Below are positions 34,145 to 45,359 of a DNA stretch of 64,000 bases, piece after piece. A program made the translations under genes and the position numbers. Origin of the DNA: Verrucomicrobiota bacterium (lineage in GTDB: Bacteria; Verrucomicrobiota; Verrucomicrobiia; Opitutales; Opitutaceae); assembly GCA_028293545.1 (NCBI GenBank), contig JAQGOP010000050.1:62001-126000 (forward strand). Direction: 5' to 3'. Position 1 is the stretch's first letter, and each line of letters opens with the position of its first letter. Under the pieces are notes generated by a model. It was not told the DNA's origin, ran no database searches, and saw nothing but the letters and a program-made list of their open reading frames with translations.

Positions 34145-37039
34145 ATGAATGAACCCCACGCTCGTTATATGAACACGACCGTTTTACCCCGGCGCTTCGC
34201 TGGTTCTTTGGCGGCCGGTTTCGCGCTGATCGCGGCGACCTGGCCCAGCCCGGGTGTCGCGCAAACTCCGGCGACGTCCCAATATTATTTTGGCACGCTC
34301 GCGGGCGATGCCACCTACGGCAGCGCCAACGGTCCTGGCGACGTCGCCAAATTTAACCAGCCGGACGGTGTCGGCACCGATGCCAACGGCAACGTGTATG
34401 TCGCCGACACCCTCAATCACACCATTCGGAAAATTTCCGCCGCGGGACTTGTCACCACGTTTGCGGGGAGTTCGGGAGTTGCGGACTACGTCGAGGGCAA
34501 TGGTGCCGCCGCACGCTTTCGTTCGCCCGGCGCGGTGGCCTCCGATGCGGCGGGAAATATCTATGTCGCGGACACCGGCAACGGCGTGCTGCGGAAAATT
34601 ACTCCTTCCGGCGATGTCAGCACTTTGGGCACCGGCATCGGGCTCGGCAGTCCGCATGGTGTCGCGGTCGATGCCAACGGGAACATCTACGTCGCCGACA
34701 CCGAGAGCCATGCGATCCGGAAAATTTCCGCGGGCGGCGTCGTCACGATCCTGGCGGGTTCGCCCGGCAACGGTGGCAACGTCGACGGCGCCGGCGCGGC
34801 GGCGAGGTTTGCTTCGCCGTATGGGGTCGCGGTCGATCTGAGCGGGACGGTGTACGTGGCCGACACGGGCAACGGCGCGATCCGGAAAATCTCCCCGGCG
34901 GGCTTGGTGACGACCTTGGCGACGCGGATCGGCGAGGTCATTTTGGTCGCGAACACCGTCACCTATCTCGGGCCGCAGGGCGTGGCGGTGGATCGCAACG
35001 GCGACCTCTACGTCGCCAACACTTACCGCAATGCCGTCATCAAGGTTTCGGCCGCGGGCGTGGTTTCGGATTTCGCGGGCGGCAAGTCAACGGGCTCCTT
35101 GGATGGTGTCGGGATGGCGGCAGAGCTCTGGCATCCGGCGTCGGTGGCGATCGACGCCGCGGGAAATCTCGTCGTCGCGGACACTCGAAATAACCGCATT
35201 CGAAAAATCACCCTCACGGCGGTCGTCACCACGGTGGCGGGATCGGGGCGCGCCTATGTCACGCTCGACGGGCTCGGCTCGAGCGCGGCGTTTTACTCGC
35301 CTTACGGGGTGGCCCGCGACGACCAGGGAAATATCTTCGTGACTGAAATCGGCGGGAATTCCGTGCGGAAGATTTCCTTGGCCGGGATGGTGACGACGTT
35401 CGCGGGCTTGAATGGGACTTCTGGTTACGTCGATGCGACGGGGGCGGCGGCGCGCTTTTCCTCGCCGTCGGACGTGGCCGTCGATCGCGTGGGCAACAAA
35501 TACGTTTCGGATTCGGGCAACAATACGATCCGGAAGATCACGCCCGATGGGCGCGTCACGACGCTCGCAGGCAAACCGGGGCTCGACGGCTTGGACAGCT
35601 CGGGCGACGGCGTGGGCGCGGCGGCGAGGTTTCACAGCCCGAACGGAATTGCGGTCGACGACCACGGCGTCGTTTTCGTGGCCGACTATTACCACCACGC
35701 GGTGCGCCGAATCTCGCCGGACGGCGTCGTGACCACGTTCGCCGGAAAATGGGACGAACCGGCGCATGCCGACGGTCCCGGCGCCTTGGCGCGCTTCAGA
35801 TACCCGAGCACCCTGGCGATCGACCGCAGCGGCAATTTGTACGTGGGCGACGAAGGCAACCATCTGCTGCGAAAGATCTCGCGCGACGGGATCGTGTCGA
35901 CCTTGGCCGGGACGGCCACCACTGCTGTACAAAGCGATCTCGATGGAGCGGGCCCGGCGGCGCGGTTCGCGAATATCGGCGGGATCGTGGTGGATGCGAG
36001 CGGGACAATTTTCCTCACGGATCGATCGGCGGCCACGATTCGAAAATGCACCCCCGACGGCGTTGTCACGACCATCGCCGGATTATCCGGCTCATCCGGA
36101 AACGCGGATGGCGCCGGTGCGGCCGCGCGGTTCACCTATCCGCTGCGGCTCGCGGTCGACGAGCGCGGGGTGCTCTACGTTTCCGATCCTGGAACGGGGA
36201 CGATCCGGATTGGGTTCCCGGTGACGTCGACTTCGACCTTGGCGAACCTTTCGAGCCGCGGCCAAATCGGCGCGGGCGACAAGGTGTTGATCGCAGGTTT
36301 CATCGTCGCAGGGAGCGGCCCGAAAACGCTGCTGATCCGCGGGGCCGGCCCCGCATTGACGAGCTTCGGGGTTGTTGGGGCGTTGGCGCGGCCTCAACTC
36401 ACGCTGGTTCAGAACGGCAGCGTGCTCGCTTCGAACCAGGGCTGGCAGGCCGCGGCGAACGCCAGCGAGATTTCCACCGCGGCCGCGGCGGTGGGTGCCT
36501 TCGGATTTCTCGCGGGCAGCAATGACTCGGCGATTCTCACAACGCTGGGCGCGGGAAGTTATTCCGCGATCGAAACAGGCGTGAGCGGGTCGACGGGCAT
36601 CGGGCTGGTCGAGGTCTACGACGTCGATGCGTCGGGCGCGCCGAGGCGGCTGCGGAATTTTTCCGCCCGGGGCCAGGTCGGGGTGGGTGGCGACGTGCTG
36701 ATTGCGGGCTTGGGCGTCCTCGGCTCCGCCCCGATGAAAATCATGTTGCGCGTCGTGGGACCGGGCTTGGGCGCGTATGGCGTGAGCGGCGCGGTCACGG
36801 ATCCGCAACTTGAGGTGTACCGCGATTCCGACGTGGTCGCGCAAAACTCCGGTTGGAAGGACGACGCGCTCGTCCGCGCGGCCGGGCAGGCGGTCGGGGC
36901 ATTCCCGCTCGCGAACGGAAGCAAGGACGCCGCGATCATCGTGACGTTGCCGCCGGGAAATTACACGGTGCTCGTCCGCAGCCAAAGCGGCGTCGCCGGG
37001 ATTGGTTTGGTGGAGGCATACGAAATCCCCTGGGAATGA
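34145..37039 (+). CDS. Large exported NHL-repeat protein with tandem C-terminal domains
   Basis: A 964-residue protein. A signal peptide (RFAGSLAAGFALIAATWPSPGVAQ) ends near residue 40. About 12 NHL-type repeats follow (unit: GVAVDANGNIYVADTxxHAIRKIS ... VVTxLAG), enough for two six-bladed propellers, up to about residue 690. The last 260 residues hold two copies of a domain of about 125 residues, each starting NxSxRGQxGxGxxVLIAG and ending GIGLVEVYD or GIGLVEAYE. This domain is common on exported verrucomicrobial proteins, as I recall, and may be for surface display. The start is ATG 34145 (weak GGGG upstream); ATG 34169 is an alternative. Role unknown; NHL propellers bind proteins or carbohydrate. 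Confidence 0.85.
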   Translation: MNEPHARYMNTTVLPRRFAGSLAAGFALIAATWPSPGVAQTPATSQYYFGTLAGDATYGSANGPGDVAKFNQPDGVGTDANGNVYVADTLNHTIRKISAAGLVTTFAGSSGVADYVEGNGAAARFRSPGAVASDAAGNIYVADTGNGVLRKITPSGDVSTLGTGIGLGSPHGVAVDANGNIYVADTESHAIRKISAGGVVTILAGSPGNGGNVDGAGAAARFASPYGVAVDLSGTVYVADTGNGAIRKISPAGLVTTLATRIGEVILVANTVTYLGPQGVAVDRNGDLYVANTYRNAVIKVSAAGVVSDFAGGKSTGSLDGVGMAAELWHPASVAIDAAGNLVVADTRNNRIRKITLTAVVTTVAGSGRAYVTLDGLGSSAAFYSPYGVARDDQGNIFVTEIGGNSVRKISLAGMVTTFAGLNGTSGYVDATGAAARFSSPSDVAVDRVGNKYVSDSGNNTIRKITPDGRVTTLAGKPGLDGLDSSGDGVGAAARFHSPNGIAVDDHGVVFVADYYHHAVRRISPDGVVTTFAGKWDEPAHADGPGALARFRYPSTLAIDRSGNLYVGDEGNHLLRKISRDGIVSTLAGTATTAVQSDLDGAGPAARFANIGGIVVDASGTIFLTDRSAATIRKCTPDGVVTTIAGLSGSSGNADGAGAAARFTYPLRLAVDERGVLYVSDPGTGTIRIGFPVTSTSTLANLSSRGQIGAGDKVLIAGFIVAGSGPKTLLIRGAGPALTSFGVVGALARPQLTLVQNGSVLASNQGWQAAANASEISTAAAAVGAFGFLAGSNDSAILTTLGAGSYSAIETGVSGSTGIGLVEVYDVDASGAPRRLRNFSARGQVGVGGDVLIAGLGVLGSAPMKIMLRVVGPGLGAYGVSGAVTDPQLEVYRDSDVVAQNSGWKDDALVRAAGQAVGAFPLANGSKDAAIIVTLPPGNYTVLVRSQSGVAGIGLVEAYEIPWE

Positions 37040-37136
37040 GCAGTGCGGAACCGCCGGCCGGCTCCGAAATTCGCCATTCGCCATTAGGCATTAGTCACTC
37101 GATGTTTGGCGCCAGCGAGCCGCTCGCGCTACTTTC

Positions 37137-38339
37137 ATGAATGACGAACGTATGATCCCACGAGAAACCCCGGTGGTCGCCGATGGGAAAAATTCGGCGG
37201 AAAGGATGGAGGCCTTTCGGCAGCTGGCCGCCGGCGTGGCGCACGATTTCAATTCCCTGCTGAACGTGATCACGGCGGATGCGAACCTCCTCCTAGAAAC
37301 CCATGGCGGGGATCCTGCGGTGCGCGAGTCGGCGCACCGGATTTATGCCGCCGGGGAAAGGGCTGCGGATTTGACGCAGCAACTTTTGATCTTCACCGGG
37401 CTCCAGCCGTTGCAAAGCGAGCGGCTCGAGGTGAACGAGATCCTGCGCCGGGTCGCGTCGACTTTTTCGACCCGTTACGGAAACCCGATCCGGCCCGAGC
37501 TTTGCCTCGCGGCCTCGTTGCCGGAAATCGATGGCGACCCGGACATGCTGGAGAAGCTGACCGTGAACCTCGTCGCGAATGCCTGCGACGGCATGGCCGA
37601 GAATGGGAAGCTCACGATCACGACCGACCGCGTGGTCGTCGCCGAGGGCGCAAGCGGCCGGCCCCCGGAAGCGAGGGCGGGGGAGTTTGTGCGGATCACG
37701 TTTGCCGACGACGGCGCCGGCATTGCGGCGGAGAACCTGCCTCACGTCTTCGAGCCATTTTTCACGACGAAGGATGTGGGCAAGGGAATCGGACTGGGCC
37801 TTCCGACCGTGATGGGAATCGCGACGCAACATCGCGGCTGGGTTGAACTCGAATCGCGGGTCGGCGCCGGCACTCGCGTGGAAGTCTACCTGCCCGTCGG
37901 CCCGACCCGCACGGTCGAGGGCGCGGCGAAGGTCGATGCCCCCAACGAGTCGGGCGGCGGGGAAACCATCCTCCTGGTCGATGACGAGGCGCTGCTGCGC
38001 GAGATCACGGTCATCCTGCTGAAGAAGCAGGGCTACCGCGTGCTGCAGGCCGAGTCAGGCATCGACGCCCTGGAAGTTTGGAAATGGCACGGGTCGCGGA
38101 TCCAGCTTCTCCTGACGGACATGGTCATGCCCGACGGCCTGACGGGCATTGAGCTGGCGGCAAAACTTCGCGTCGAAAAACCCCAGCTCAAGGTGATCTT
38201 CACGAGCGCGTACAGCCGGGAGATGATGGGCCGGATCTCGGCGCCCGGGGAAGTGGTGCACTTCCTCCAGAAACCGTATCGTTCGGAGCGCCTGTCGGAT
38301 TTGGTGCGGCAGGTGCTCGACGGAAAGGTCGCATCGTGA
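37137..38339 (+). CDS. Soluble histidine kinase with C-terminal receiver
   Basis: A 400-residue protein. There is no membrane helix and no sensor domain before the HisKA segment ([15 protein letters not shown], His near residue 35). The ATPase domain has [10 protein letters not shown] (N box), DDGAGI (G1), [17 protein letters not shown] (F/G2). A receiver follows from about residue 277 ([12 protein letters not shown]) with the phospho-Asp in [11 protein letters not shown]. This is the NtrB-like AHDFNN class. It is translationally coupled to the next kinase through a GTGA overlap. Confidence 0.9.
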   Translation: MNDERMIPRETPVVADGKNSAERMEAFRQLAAGVAHDFNSLLNVITADANLLLETHGGDPAVRESAHRIYAAGERAADLTQQLLIFTGLQPLQSERLEVNEILRRVASTFSTRYGNPIRPELCLAASLPEIDGDPDMLEKLTVNLVANACDGMAENGKLTITTDRVVVAEGASGRPPEARAGEFVRITFADDGAGIAAENLPHVFEPFFTTKDVGKGIGLGLPTVMGIATQHRGWVELESRVGAGTRVEVYLPVGPTRTVEGAAKVDAPNESGGGETILLVDDEALLREITVILLKKQGYRVLQAESGIDALEVWKWHGSRIQLLLTDMVMPDGLTGIELAAKLRVEKPQLKVIFTSAYSREMMGRISAPGEVVHFLQKPYRSERLSDLVRQVLDGKVAS

Positions 38340-41300
38340 AGCAGGAGCTGGACGAAACCACCCCGCCGATGTCGGCGGCTTCGGCCGGGCAGAAGCGGGA
38401 GTCACGGCCAAAATGGCATTATGCCTATTTTGCCCTGTCGGCCTATGTCCTGCTGACGGTCGCAGCGAGTTTCTACCTTAACCACCGGTTGATGGACCTG
38501 TACGCGAGCTCCGTGCGCGCCAACCAAGCGTGGACTTCGCGCCTCGATCGCTACCTTGAATTTCGTCACATCCTGACCGCATTGGCCGCGGCCAGCCTCG
38601 AACGGGAGGATACGGAGGAAGTGCCGGTGGCGATGGGTAACCTGAAGGCGGTGGCGGCGAATTTGAAGTCGACGATCGCGGCCGATGAAAAGGAACTGCT
38701 CGTCCCGGAACTCGCCGCCGAAGCGACCCCGATCCGGGCCAGGCTCGCCGTGTTCGCGCGCGAAACCGAGGAGCTCGCGACCCGCGGAAGTGCCTTCCTG
38801 GCCGACTACGCCGGTTTCACTCCCGCCCAGCGGACCGCGGCCCGCGCGCAAGTCCGGCGCCAGCATGCGGTGGCGTTGACGGCGGTCGATGACCTGAGGT
38901 CCAGCGTGCGCGCGATCCAGAAGGCGAATTTTTCCCGCGACCTCGCCGACGCGGCAACTCTCCGGCGCTACGAATACGTGCTCGTGATCGCGGTCGGGCT
39001 GATGGTCGGGATCGGTGCGCTCTACAGCCGGGCGCTCGCGCTGAATTTTGCCGCGGTCGAGCGGGAGATGCGACGCACGCTGATGAAGGCGCGCCTGAGC
39101 GGGGAGCAGTTTCGCGAGTTGTTCAACGACGCGCCGGTGGGATACCACGAATTGGACAACGTGGGCCGGATCACACAGGTCAACCAGACGGAACTCCAGG
39201 TGCTGGGTTATACGCGGGACGAAATGATCGGGCATCACGTGGCGGAATTTACCGTGGACCCGGCCCAGACGACTGCCGCCGTGCAGCGCAAGCTCGCGGG
39301 CGAAATCGCGCCCGGCCGCGAATTCGAGCGGCAGTGGCGGCGCAAGGACGGCTCCATCCTGCCGGTCGTGATGAACGACAAGCTGATCCGCGACAGCCGG
39401 GGGCGAATTGCCGGCATCCGCAGTTCGCTGCAGGACAACACCGCCCGCCAGGAAGCCGCCCGGCTGGAGGCGGCGCTCTACCAGATTTCCGAGGCGACGA
39501 ACTCGACGCAGGATTTGCCGGCGCTGTTTGGACGGATCCACGAGATCGTGGGGCAGCTCCTGCCGGCCCGAAATTTCTATGTGGCGCTGTATGATGAAAC
39601 GACGGGGACGATGTCCTTTCCCTATTTCTCCGACGAAGCGGATGCGGCGCCGGCGCCGCGCGCGCTCGGCCATGGCCTGACCGACTGGGTCCTGCGCAGC
39701 GGGAAGCCGCTGCTTCTTTCGCCGGAGGCCATGGCGGCGATGGTCAAACACGACGACTTCGACCTCGCGGGCTCGAGTCCGCTCGACTGGCTTGGGCTGC
39801 CCTTGGTGTCGCAGAGCCGCGTGATCGGCGTGCTCGCCGTGCAGAGCTACACCGGGACCGTGCGCTACACCCTCAAGCACCAGGAAATGCTCCAGCTGGT
39901 GTCCCATCAGGTCGCCACCGCGATCGAATGGAAGCAGGCCGTGGAGGCATTGAAGGTCGCAAAGGTCGGCGCAGAAAACGCGGCGCGCGCGAAGAGCGAG
40001 TTCCTCGCCAACATGAGCCACGAAATCCGCACGCCGATGAACGCGGTCATCGGCATGACCGGCCTGCTGCTCGACACGCGGCTCGAGCCGCAGCAGCGGG
40101 AGTTCGCCGAAACCGTGAGGAACAGCGCGGACAACCTGCTGACGATCATCAACGATATCCTTGATTTTTCGAAGATCGAAGCCGGCAAGCTGACGTTCGA
40201 AACCCTCGACCTCGATGTCGTCGATGCGGTCGAGGGCACGCTTGATATGCTCGCCGAGCGCACCCAGGGAAAAGGGATCGAGCTGGCGAGTTCCATCCCG
40301 CCGGATGTCCCGACGCACGTTCGCGGCGATCCCGGCCGGCTGCGGCAGATCCTCCTCAACCTCCTGGGCAATGCCATCAAGTTCACCGAGCAGGGCGAGG
40401 TGGTCGTGCGCGTGTCGAAGGAGTCCGAAACGGATTCACACGTCGTGCTGCGCTTCAACGTCAGCGACACCGGCATCGGGATTTCGCCGGAGACGCAGGC
40501 CCGGCTCTTCCAGGCCTTCACGCAGGCCGACACCTCGACCACGCGAAAATACGGCGGCACCGGCCTGGGCCTGGCGATTTGCCGGCAGCTCGTGACGCTC
40601 ATGCACGGTGAGATCGGCGTGGAGAGCGCGGCGGGGAAGGGCACCACCTTCTGGTTCACCGTGCGGTTTGAAAAACAAACCGACGGCACGCCGGCGGTGA
40701 AATCGCCGCCGGCGGATCTTTTCAATCTTCGGGTGCTGGTGGTGGACGACAACGCCACGAACCGCCAGATCTTGCGCCACCAGATCTTCGCGTGGAAAAT
40801 GCAGAAGGGGAGCGCCGCGGGTGGGCACGAGGCCCTGAAGATCCTTCGCGCTGCGGCGGCGGAGAAAGCGCCGTTCGACCTCGCGCTGCTCGACATGCAG
40901 ATGCCGGAAATGGACGGCCTGACCCTCGCCCGCGCGATCAAGGCCGACCCGGCGATCGCTGCGACGCACCTCATCATTCTGACCTCGCTGGGCCATGTGA
41001 TGACGACGGACGAACTTCGCGCGGCGGGAATCGACGCGTACCTGATCAAGCCCGTCAAACAATCGCGGCTGTTCGACGCCGTGGTCGACGTCATGGGCGG
41101 TGGCAAGGCCGGCACGAACCTCCTGAAATCGACGCTCGCGAACAGCGGTTCCGTGGTGTCGGGACCGCCGCTGCCGAAAATGCGGGTGCTGGTGGCGGAG
41201 GACAACCGCGTGAACCAAAAACTGGCCGTCGCGCAGCTCAAGAAACTCGGCGTTCTCGCCGACGTCGTGGCGAATGGCCTCGAGGTCCTGGACGCCCAGC

Positions 41301-41569
41301 ATCGCCTCCACTACGACGTGATTTTCATGGACTGCCTGATGCCGGAGATGGACGGCTACGAGGCTTCGCAAGCTTTGCGGAAGCTGGAGCAGGACCGGGT
41401 CCGCCCGTGTTCCTGGAAGCCGCCGGTGCACATCATCGCGATGACGGCGAACGCGCTCCAAGGGGACCGCGAGAAGTGCCTGGCCGCGGGGATGGACGAT
41501 TACATCAGCAAACCCGCCCGCCTGACCGAGCTCCAAACCGCCCTCGCGCGCTGGAAGCCCCGCGCGTAG
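38336..41569 (+). CDS. Membrane hybrid histidine kinase (TM-PAS-GAF-HisKA-HATPase-REC-REC)
   Basis: A 1077-residue kinase. TM helices at about 25-46 and 214-236 flank a periplasmic helical domain. PAS is at about 257-375 ([16 protein letters not shown]), GAF at 385-530, HisKA with [16 protein letters not shown] (His near 561), HATPase with [15 protein letters not shown] and [13 protein letters not shown]1 from 798 ([10 protein letters not shown], Asp near 852 in [11 protein letters not shown]) and REC2 from 950 ([10 protein letters not shown], Asp near 998 in [10 protein letters not shown]). No output domain is present, so the phosphate must go elsewhere. The start is the GTG overlapping the previous TGA. 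The TAG stop at 41567 belongs to a REP arm. Confidence 0.92.
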   Translation: MKQELDETTPPMSAASAGQKRESRPKWHYAYFALSAYVLLTVAASFYLNHRLMDLYASSVRANQAWTSRLDRYLEFRHILTALAAASLEREDTEEVPVAMGNLKAVAANLKSTIAADEKELLVPELAAEATPIRARLAVFARETEELATRGSAFLADYAGFTPAQRTAARAQVRRQHAVALTAVDDLRSSVRAIQKANFSRDLADAATLRRYEYVLVIAVGLMVGIGALYSRALALNFAAVEREMRRTLMKARLSGEQFRELFNDAPVGYHELDNVGRITQVNQTELQVLGYTRDEMIGHHVAEFTVDPAQTTAAVQRKLAGEIAPGREFERQWRRKDGSILPVVMNDKLIRDSRGRIAGIRSSLQDNTARQEAARLEAALYQISEATNSTQDLPALFGRIHEIVGQLLPARNFYVALYDETTGTMSFPYFSDEADAAPAPRALGHGLTDWVLRSGKPLLLSPEAMAAMVKHDDFDLAGSSPLDWLGLPLVSQSRVIGVLAVQSYTGTVRYTLKHQEMLQLVSHQVATAIEWKQAVEALKVAKVGAENAARAKSEFLANMSHEIRTPMNAVIGMTGLLLDTRLEPQQREFAETVRNSADNLLTIINDILDFSKIEAGKLTFETLDLDVVDAVEGTLDMLAERTQGKGIELASSIPPDVPTHVRGDPGRLRQILLNLLGNAIKFTEQGEVVVRVSKESETDSHVVLRFNVSDTGIGISPETQARLFQAFTQADTSTTRKYGGTGLGLAICRQLVTLMHGEIGVESAAGKGTTFWFTVRFEKQTDGTPAVKSPPADLFNLRVLVVDDNATNRQILRHQIFAWKMQKGSAAGGHEALKILRAAAAEKAPFDLALLDMQMPEMDGLTLARAIKADPAIAATHLIILTSLGHVMTTDELRAAGIDAYLIKPVKQSRLFDAVVDVMGGGKAGTNLLKSTLANSGSVVSGPPLPKMRVLVAEDNRVNQKLAVAQLKKLGVLADVVANGLEVLDAQHRLHYDVIFMDCLMPEMDGYEASQALRKLEQDRVRPCSWKPPVHIIAMTANALQGDREKCLAAGMDDYISKPARLTELQTALARWKPRA

Positions 41570-41587
41570 CGCAGGCGGCCCGCCTGC
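41566..41587. repeat. REP element supplying the hybrid kinase stop codon
   Basis: GTAGC plus GCAGGCGGCCCGCCTGC overlaps the TAG of the hybrid kinase gene. The rest of the gap to 41758 has no gene. It contains a 12-bp inverted repeat (41621-41632 with 41682-41693) and one AGGCGGGTCAGAGACC repeat near 41714. Confidence 0.8.
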
Positions 41588-41758
41588 TTCAGAAGGAGCG
41601 AGTAACCTGTGGCGCCAACCTTCGACTGGCTCTGTTCGGCGTTTCACTCACTGCGTCGCAGGTTTGTAGTCGGGCCGTGACGAGCCAGTCGAAGACGTGG
41701 CGCTACGTCTCCCAGAGGCGGGTCAGAGACCTCGCCCCACGCGCGCCCTGTCCTTCGC

Positions 41759-44700
41759 TTACGGCTGGACCTTCGACTTGTCGGGCCACGGGGGCGGCGG
41801 CGGCAGCGTTTGTCCCTGGGTCTTCAATTCCTCGAGGATGACCTCGATGCCCTTGTCGAGCTGCTGGTCCTCGCCGCGGAATTCCCGCGCCGGATCGTTG
41901 TCGACCACGATGTCGGGATCGACGCCATGGCCTTCGATGATCCAGCTCTTCCCGTCCTTCGCGTAGGGCGCGAATTCCGGCTTGTTGAGCGTCCCGCCGT
42001 CTGTGAATGACAGCGACCCGGAAATGCCGACCACGCCGCCCCATGACCGCTTGCCGATCAGCTTGCCGAGGCCGGCCGCGCGGAAACGATAGGGGAAGAG
42101 GTCGCCGTCCGAGGCGGAGTACTCGTTCAACAGCGTGACCTTCGGACCGAGCAGCATCTGCTCGGGGTTGGTCGAAGGCGTGCCATTGCGACGGATGTTG
42201 ATCATCGTCAGCTCGCGCTGGAGGCGCTCGATGATCATCGGCGAGACGTTGCCGCCGCCGTTGCCGCGCACGTCCACGATCAGCGCCTGCTTGTTCAGCT
42301 GCGGGTAGAAGTGGCTCACGAAGGCGTTCAAGCCCTCGGGACCCATGTCGGGGATGTGGAGGTAACCGACTTTTCCGCCCGATTTCTTCGAAACATAGGC
42401 GATGTTCTGCTGCACCCAGGCTTCGTAGTAGAGCGGGGCTTCATCACCGATCGGGACAATCGTGAGGTCGCGCGCGCCGGCGTCGACCGGCTGGGAATTA
42501 ACGCGGAGGACGACCTGCTTGCCGACGGTGCCGATCAGCGCGGTGTAAAGGTTGGCCAGGTCGCGCGTGGGCTGGCCGTTGATGGCAAGGATGAAGTCGC
42601 CGGCCTTCACGTTGATGCCGATCTCGGTGAGCGGCGAATGCGTCCCGGTCTGCCAGTTTTCGCCGGGCAGGATGCGATCGATGCGATAGGCGCGGCTGGC
42701 AGGATCGCGCGAAACTTCCGCGCCGAGCAGGCCGGTGCGAATGCGCGGGGCTTCGTTGCGGTCGCCGCCGCCCACGTAGGAGTGACCGATGTGAAGCTCG
42801 CCGATCATTTCCCCGATCAGGTAGGTGAGATCGTTGCGCGTGGAGACGTAGGGCACGAGCGCGCCGTATTTCTCCCGCTGCCCGGGCCAGTCGACGCCGT
42901 GCATGTTGGGCGCATAGAAAAAGTCCCGCATCTGGCGCCAGCTCTCGTTGAACACCTGGTCCCATTCCGCCCGGCGATCGAGGCGAACCTCGAGGCCCGA
43001 AAGATCGACCTTGGACTCAGGCTTCAGCTCCAAACGTGCGGAAGGCAGGTCCACGAGCGAGTAATCGCGCCCCTGGCGCACGAGCATTTTCTTGCCGTTC
43101 GCCGTCACCGTGAAGTTGTCGAAATTGCCCAGCTCCGTTTCCTTGCGCGCCTTCAAGTCGTACACCGCGACCATCGCCCGGCTGTTGGTGCCGGCGCCGA
43201 AACCTTCGCCACCGCCGCCGCCCGTCTGCGGGCCGCCGGGAGCGCGCCGGTAATAAACCTTCTCACCCACCATGCAGATCGGGCCGTAATTCGACGGCGC
43301 GATCGGGAGGCTGATCAGGCGATCGGCCAAGCCATCGACATCGACTTTGACGACGACCGGCTTCTTCGGCTCGGCCTTCGGCGTGTCCTTGCGGTCGGCG
43401 CCCTTCGGGGCGTCGGATTTGCTGTCGAGCATCGGCTTGGCAGACTCGTTCTTCGCCATTTCGGATTTCGAATTTTCGCCCTTCGGGGTTTCCGGTTTGG
43501 CCTCGTCGTCCTTGCCCATGCCGACCTCGTCGCTTTTCGGGGCGAACGGCGAAAGGGTTTCCTTCGAAAGCGCGACCATGAAAACGCGCTCCATGTCCAG
43601 GTAGGCGTGGTTCCACTCCGTGTCGGAGTAGATCGGGCGATAGTCGCGCGCCGAGGCGAAGAGCAGCCACTTGCCGTCGTCGCTGAAGGCCGAGCGCGAG
43701 GAATCGTACCAGCCATCGGTCACGGGCGTCGTCTGTTTGTCGGCGAGGCCATAGAGCATGACCTTCGCCAGCGTCCCGCGCTCCTGGCGCACATAGGTGA
43801 TCCACTGCGAGTCGGGCGACCATTCGTACTGCGTGGTCGGCGAGTCGGGATTTTCGTCGACGACGGTGATCGCCTTGGTGGCGACATCGATAAAGCGAAG
43901 GCGCTGCTTGCGATCGCCCCAGAGGATTTTTTTCGAATCCGGCGCCCACTCGATCCCGAACGGATAGGTGTCGTTGTTAACCGTGAGCTGCGTGGCGGGG
44001 CCCTTCCCATCCTGCGGCCGGACGTAGATTTCGAATTCACCCGTCGCGTCCGACAGGTAGGCGATGGATTTCCCGTCGGGCGACCAGGTCGCGGCGCGCT
44101 CATGCACGCCTTGCGTCTTGGTCAGGTTGCGCGTCGGGCCGTCCTTCGCCGGCACCGTGAAGACATCGCCGCGGGCGACGACCGTGACGCGCTGGCCGTC
44201 GGGCGAGGGCTGCACGCTGGTGATGAAACGCGCGACGTTGGTGAGCGCGGGTCGTACCGCCGCGAGGTCCTCGCGGACACTGATCGGCACCAGCGCGGCT
44301 TTCTCCGTGGCGAGGTCGAGCTTCCAGATTTCACCGGCCTGCTCGAAGACGATCGCGCCTTGGCCCAACGACGGGAACTTCACGTCGTAGCGATCGAAGG
44401 CAGTCAGCTGCTTGGTCTGCTTCGTGGCCAGGTCGTAGCTGAACAGGTTGGCGCGGGCGGTGCGCTCGGAGACGAAGTAGATTTTTCCATTCGGCGCCCA
44501 CATCGGGAAAATATCCTGCGCCGGATTGTTCGTGATGTTTTCCAGACCGCCCGACTTCAGGTCGAAGATCCAGATGTCGTCGGCCATGCCGCCGCGATAT
44601 TGTTTCCACGTGCGGAACTCACGAAACACGCGGTTGTAGGCGATCTTGGTGTCGTCGGGAGAATACGACACGAAACCGCCGCGCGGAACCGGGATCTGGG

Positions 44701-45199
44701 CGGGGACATCGCCGTCCAAGCCGACGGTGTTGAGCTGCCCGATGAACGGGTTGAACGAGCGCCAGCGCGAGCGGTACACGACCTCGTTCGCGGTGTTCTT
44801 CCAGCCCATCACGAGGTTGTTGGGCCCCATCCGGTCGCCGAGGTCGTCGCGATCCAGGGTGGCGGAGGTCGTCAGCCGTTTCGGTACGCCGCCCTCGGCT
44901 GGCATCGCATAGACTTCCGTGTTGCCGTCGTATTGGGCGGTGAACGCCAGCTGCGCGCCGTCGGCGGAAAAGCGCGGGAAGATCGCATAGCCGGGCCCAT
45001 CGGTGAGGCGCCGGGCGGTGCCACCGTCGGTGCCGACCGTGTAGAGTTGCCCGGCGTAGGAGAACACGATCTGCGCGCCGTTGGTGGCGGGGAACCGCAG
45101 GAGTTTCGTGGTGGGCTGGGGCGCGGCGGGTTCGGTCGCGGCGAGCCGGAGGAGGCCGCACGCGAGGAGCGCGCCGATCAGTCGGAAGGATTTAATCAT
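41759..45199 (-). CDS. Exported tricorn-like protease (S41 family)
   Basis: A 1146-residue protein with the full tricorn layout. A signal peptide (IGALLACGLLRLAA) is followed by two beta-propellers of PD40/WD40-like repeats (FPRFSADGAQLAFTA, WSPDGKSIAYLSD, WSPDSQWITYV). A charged Lys/Glu/Ser linker spans roughly 565-610. Then come the C1 region (ELHIGHSYVGG, His near 803), a PDZ domain (IGINVKAGDFILAINGQPT) and the C2 catalytic part with SASDGDLFPY (Ser-Asp near 1029) and IIEGHGVDPD (Glu near 1087). Tricorn proteases cut peptides into short products. Start at ATG 45199; the frame is open further but unlike the family. Divergent from the M3 peptidase gene. Confidence 0.9.
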   Translation of the reverse strand: MIKSFRLIGALLACGLLRLAATEPAAPQPTTKLLRFPATNGAQIVFSYAGQLYTVGTDGGTARRLTDGPGYAIFPRFSADGAQLAFTAQYDGNTEVYAMPAEGGVPKRLTTSATLDRDDLGDRMGPNNLVMGWKNTANEVVYRSRWRSFNPFIGQLNTVGLDGDVPAQIPVPRGGFVSYSPDDTKIAYNRVFREFRTWKQYRGGMADDIWIFDLKSGGLENITNNPAQDIFPMWAPNGKIYFVSERTARANLFSYDLATKQTKQLTAFDRYDVKFPSLGQGAIVFEQAGEIWKLDLATEKAALVPISVREDLAAVRPALTNVARFITSVQPSPDGQRVTVVARGDVFTVPAKDGPTRNLTKTQGVHERAATWSPDGKSIAYLSDATGEFEIYVRPQDGKGPATQLTVNNDTYPFGIEWAPDSKKILWGDRKQRLRFIDVATKAITVVDENPDSPTTQYEWSPDSQWITYVRQERGTLAKVMLYGLADKQTTPVTDGWYDSSRSAFSDDGKWLLFASARDYRPIYSDTEWNHAYLDMERVFMVALSKETLSPFAPKSDEVGMGKDDEAKPETPKGENSKSEMAKNESAKPMLDSKSDAPKGADRKDTPKAEPKKPVVVKVDVDGLADRLISLPIAPSNYGPICMVGEKVYYRRAPGGPQTGGGGGEGFGAGTNSRAMVAVYDLKARKETELGNFDNFTVTANGKKMLVRQGRDYSLVDLPSARLELKPESKVDLSGLEVRLDRRAEWDQVFNESWRQMRDFFYAPNMHGVDWPGQREKYGALVPYVSTRNDLTYLIGEMIGELHIGHSYVGGGDRNEAPRIRTGLLGAEVSRDPASRAYRIDRILPGENWQTGTHSPLTEIGINVKAGDFILAINGQPTRDLANLYTALIGTVGKQVVLRVNSQPVDAGARDLTIVPIGDEAPLYYEAWVQQNIAYVSKKSGGKVGYLHIPDMGPEGLNAFVSHFYPQLNKQALIVDVRGNGGGNVSPMIIERLQRELTMINIRRNGTPSTNPEQMLLGPKVTLLNEYSASDGDLFPYRFRAAGLGKLIGKRSWGGVVGISGSLSFTDGGTLNKPEFAPYAKDGKSWIIEGHGVDPDIVVDNDPAREFRGEDQQLDKGIEVILEELKTQGQTLPPPPPWPDKSKVQP

Positions 45200-45336
45200 G
45201 GAATGAATAGTTGCGGTGAGCCTTCCAAAGAATTTGTACCGCGCCAGACAAAATCCCCGGGCCGTGATTTCATTTCCGGGAAAAGGTTCCAAACCATTCG
45301 CGAATTCTGTCGGCACGATCGAATGACGCTGGGGTT

Positions 45337-45359
45337 TTTAACCGCGAATGGACGCGAAT
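45337..45359. repeat. Dispersed repeat, AACCGCGAATGGACGCGAAT type
   Basis: Second good copy of the family seen at 12483-12504, also preceded by a T run. Confidence 0.7.
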
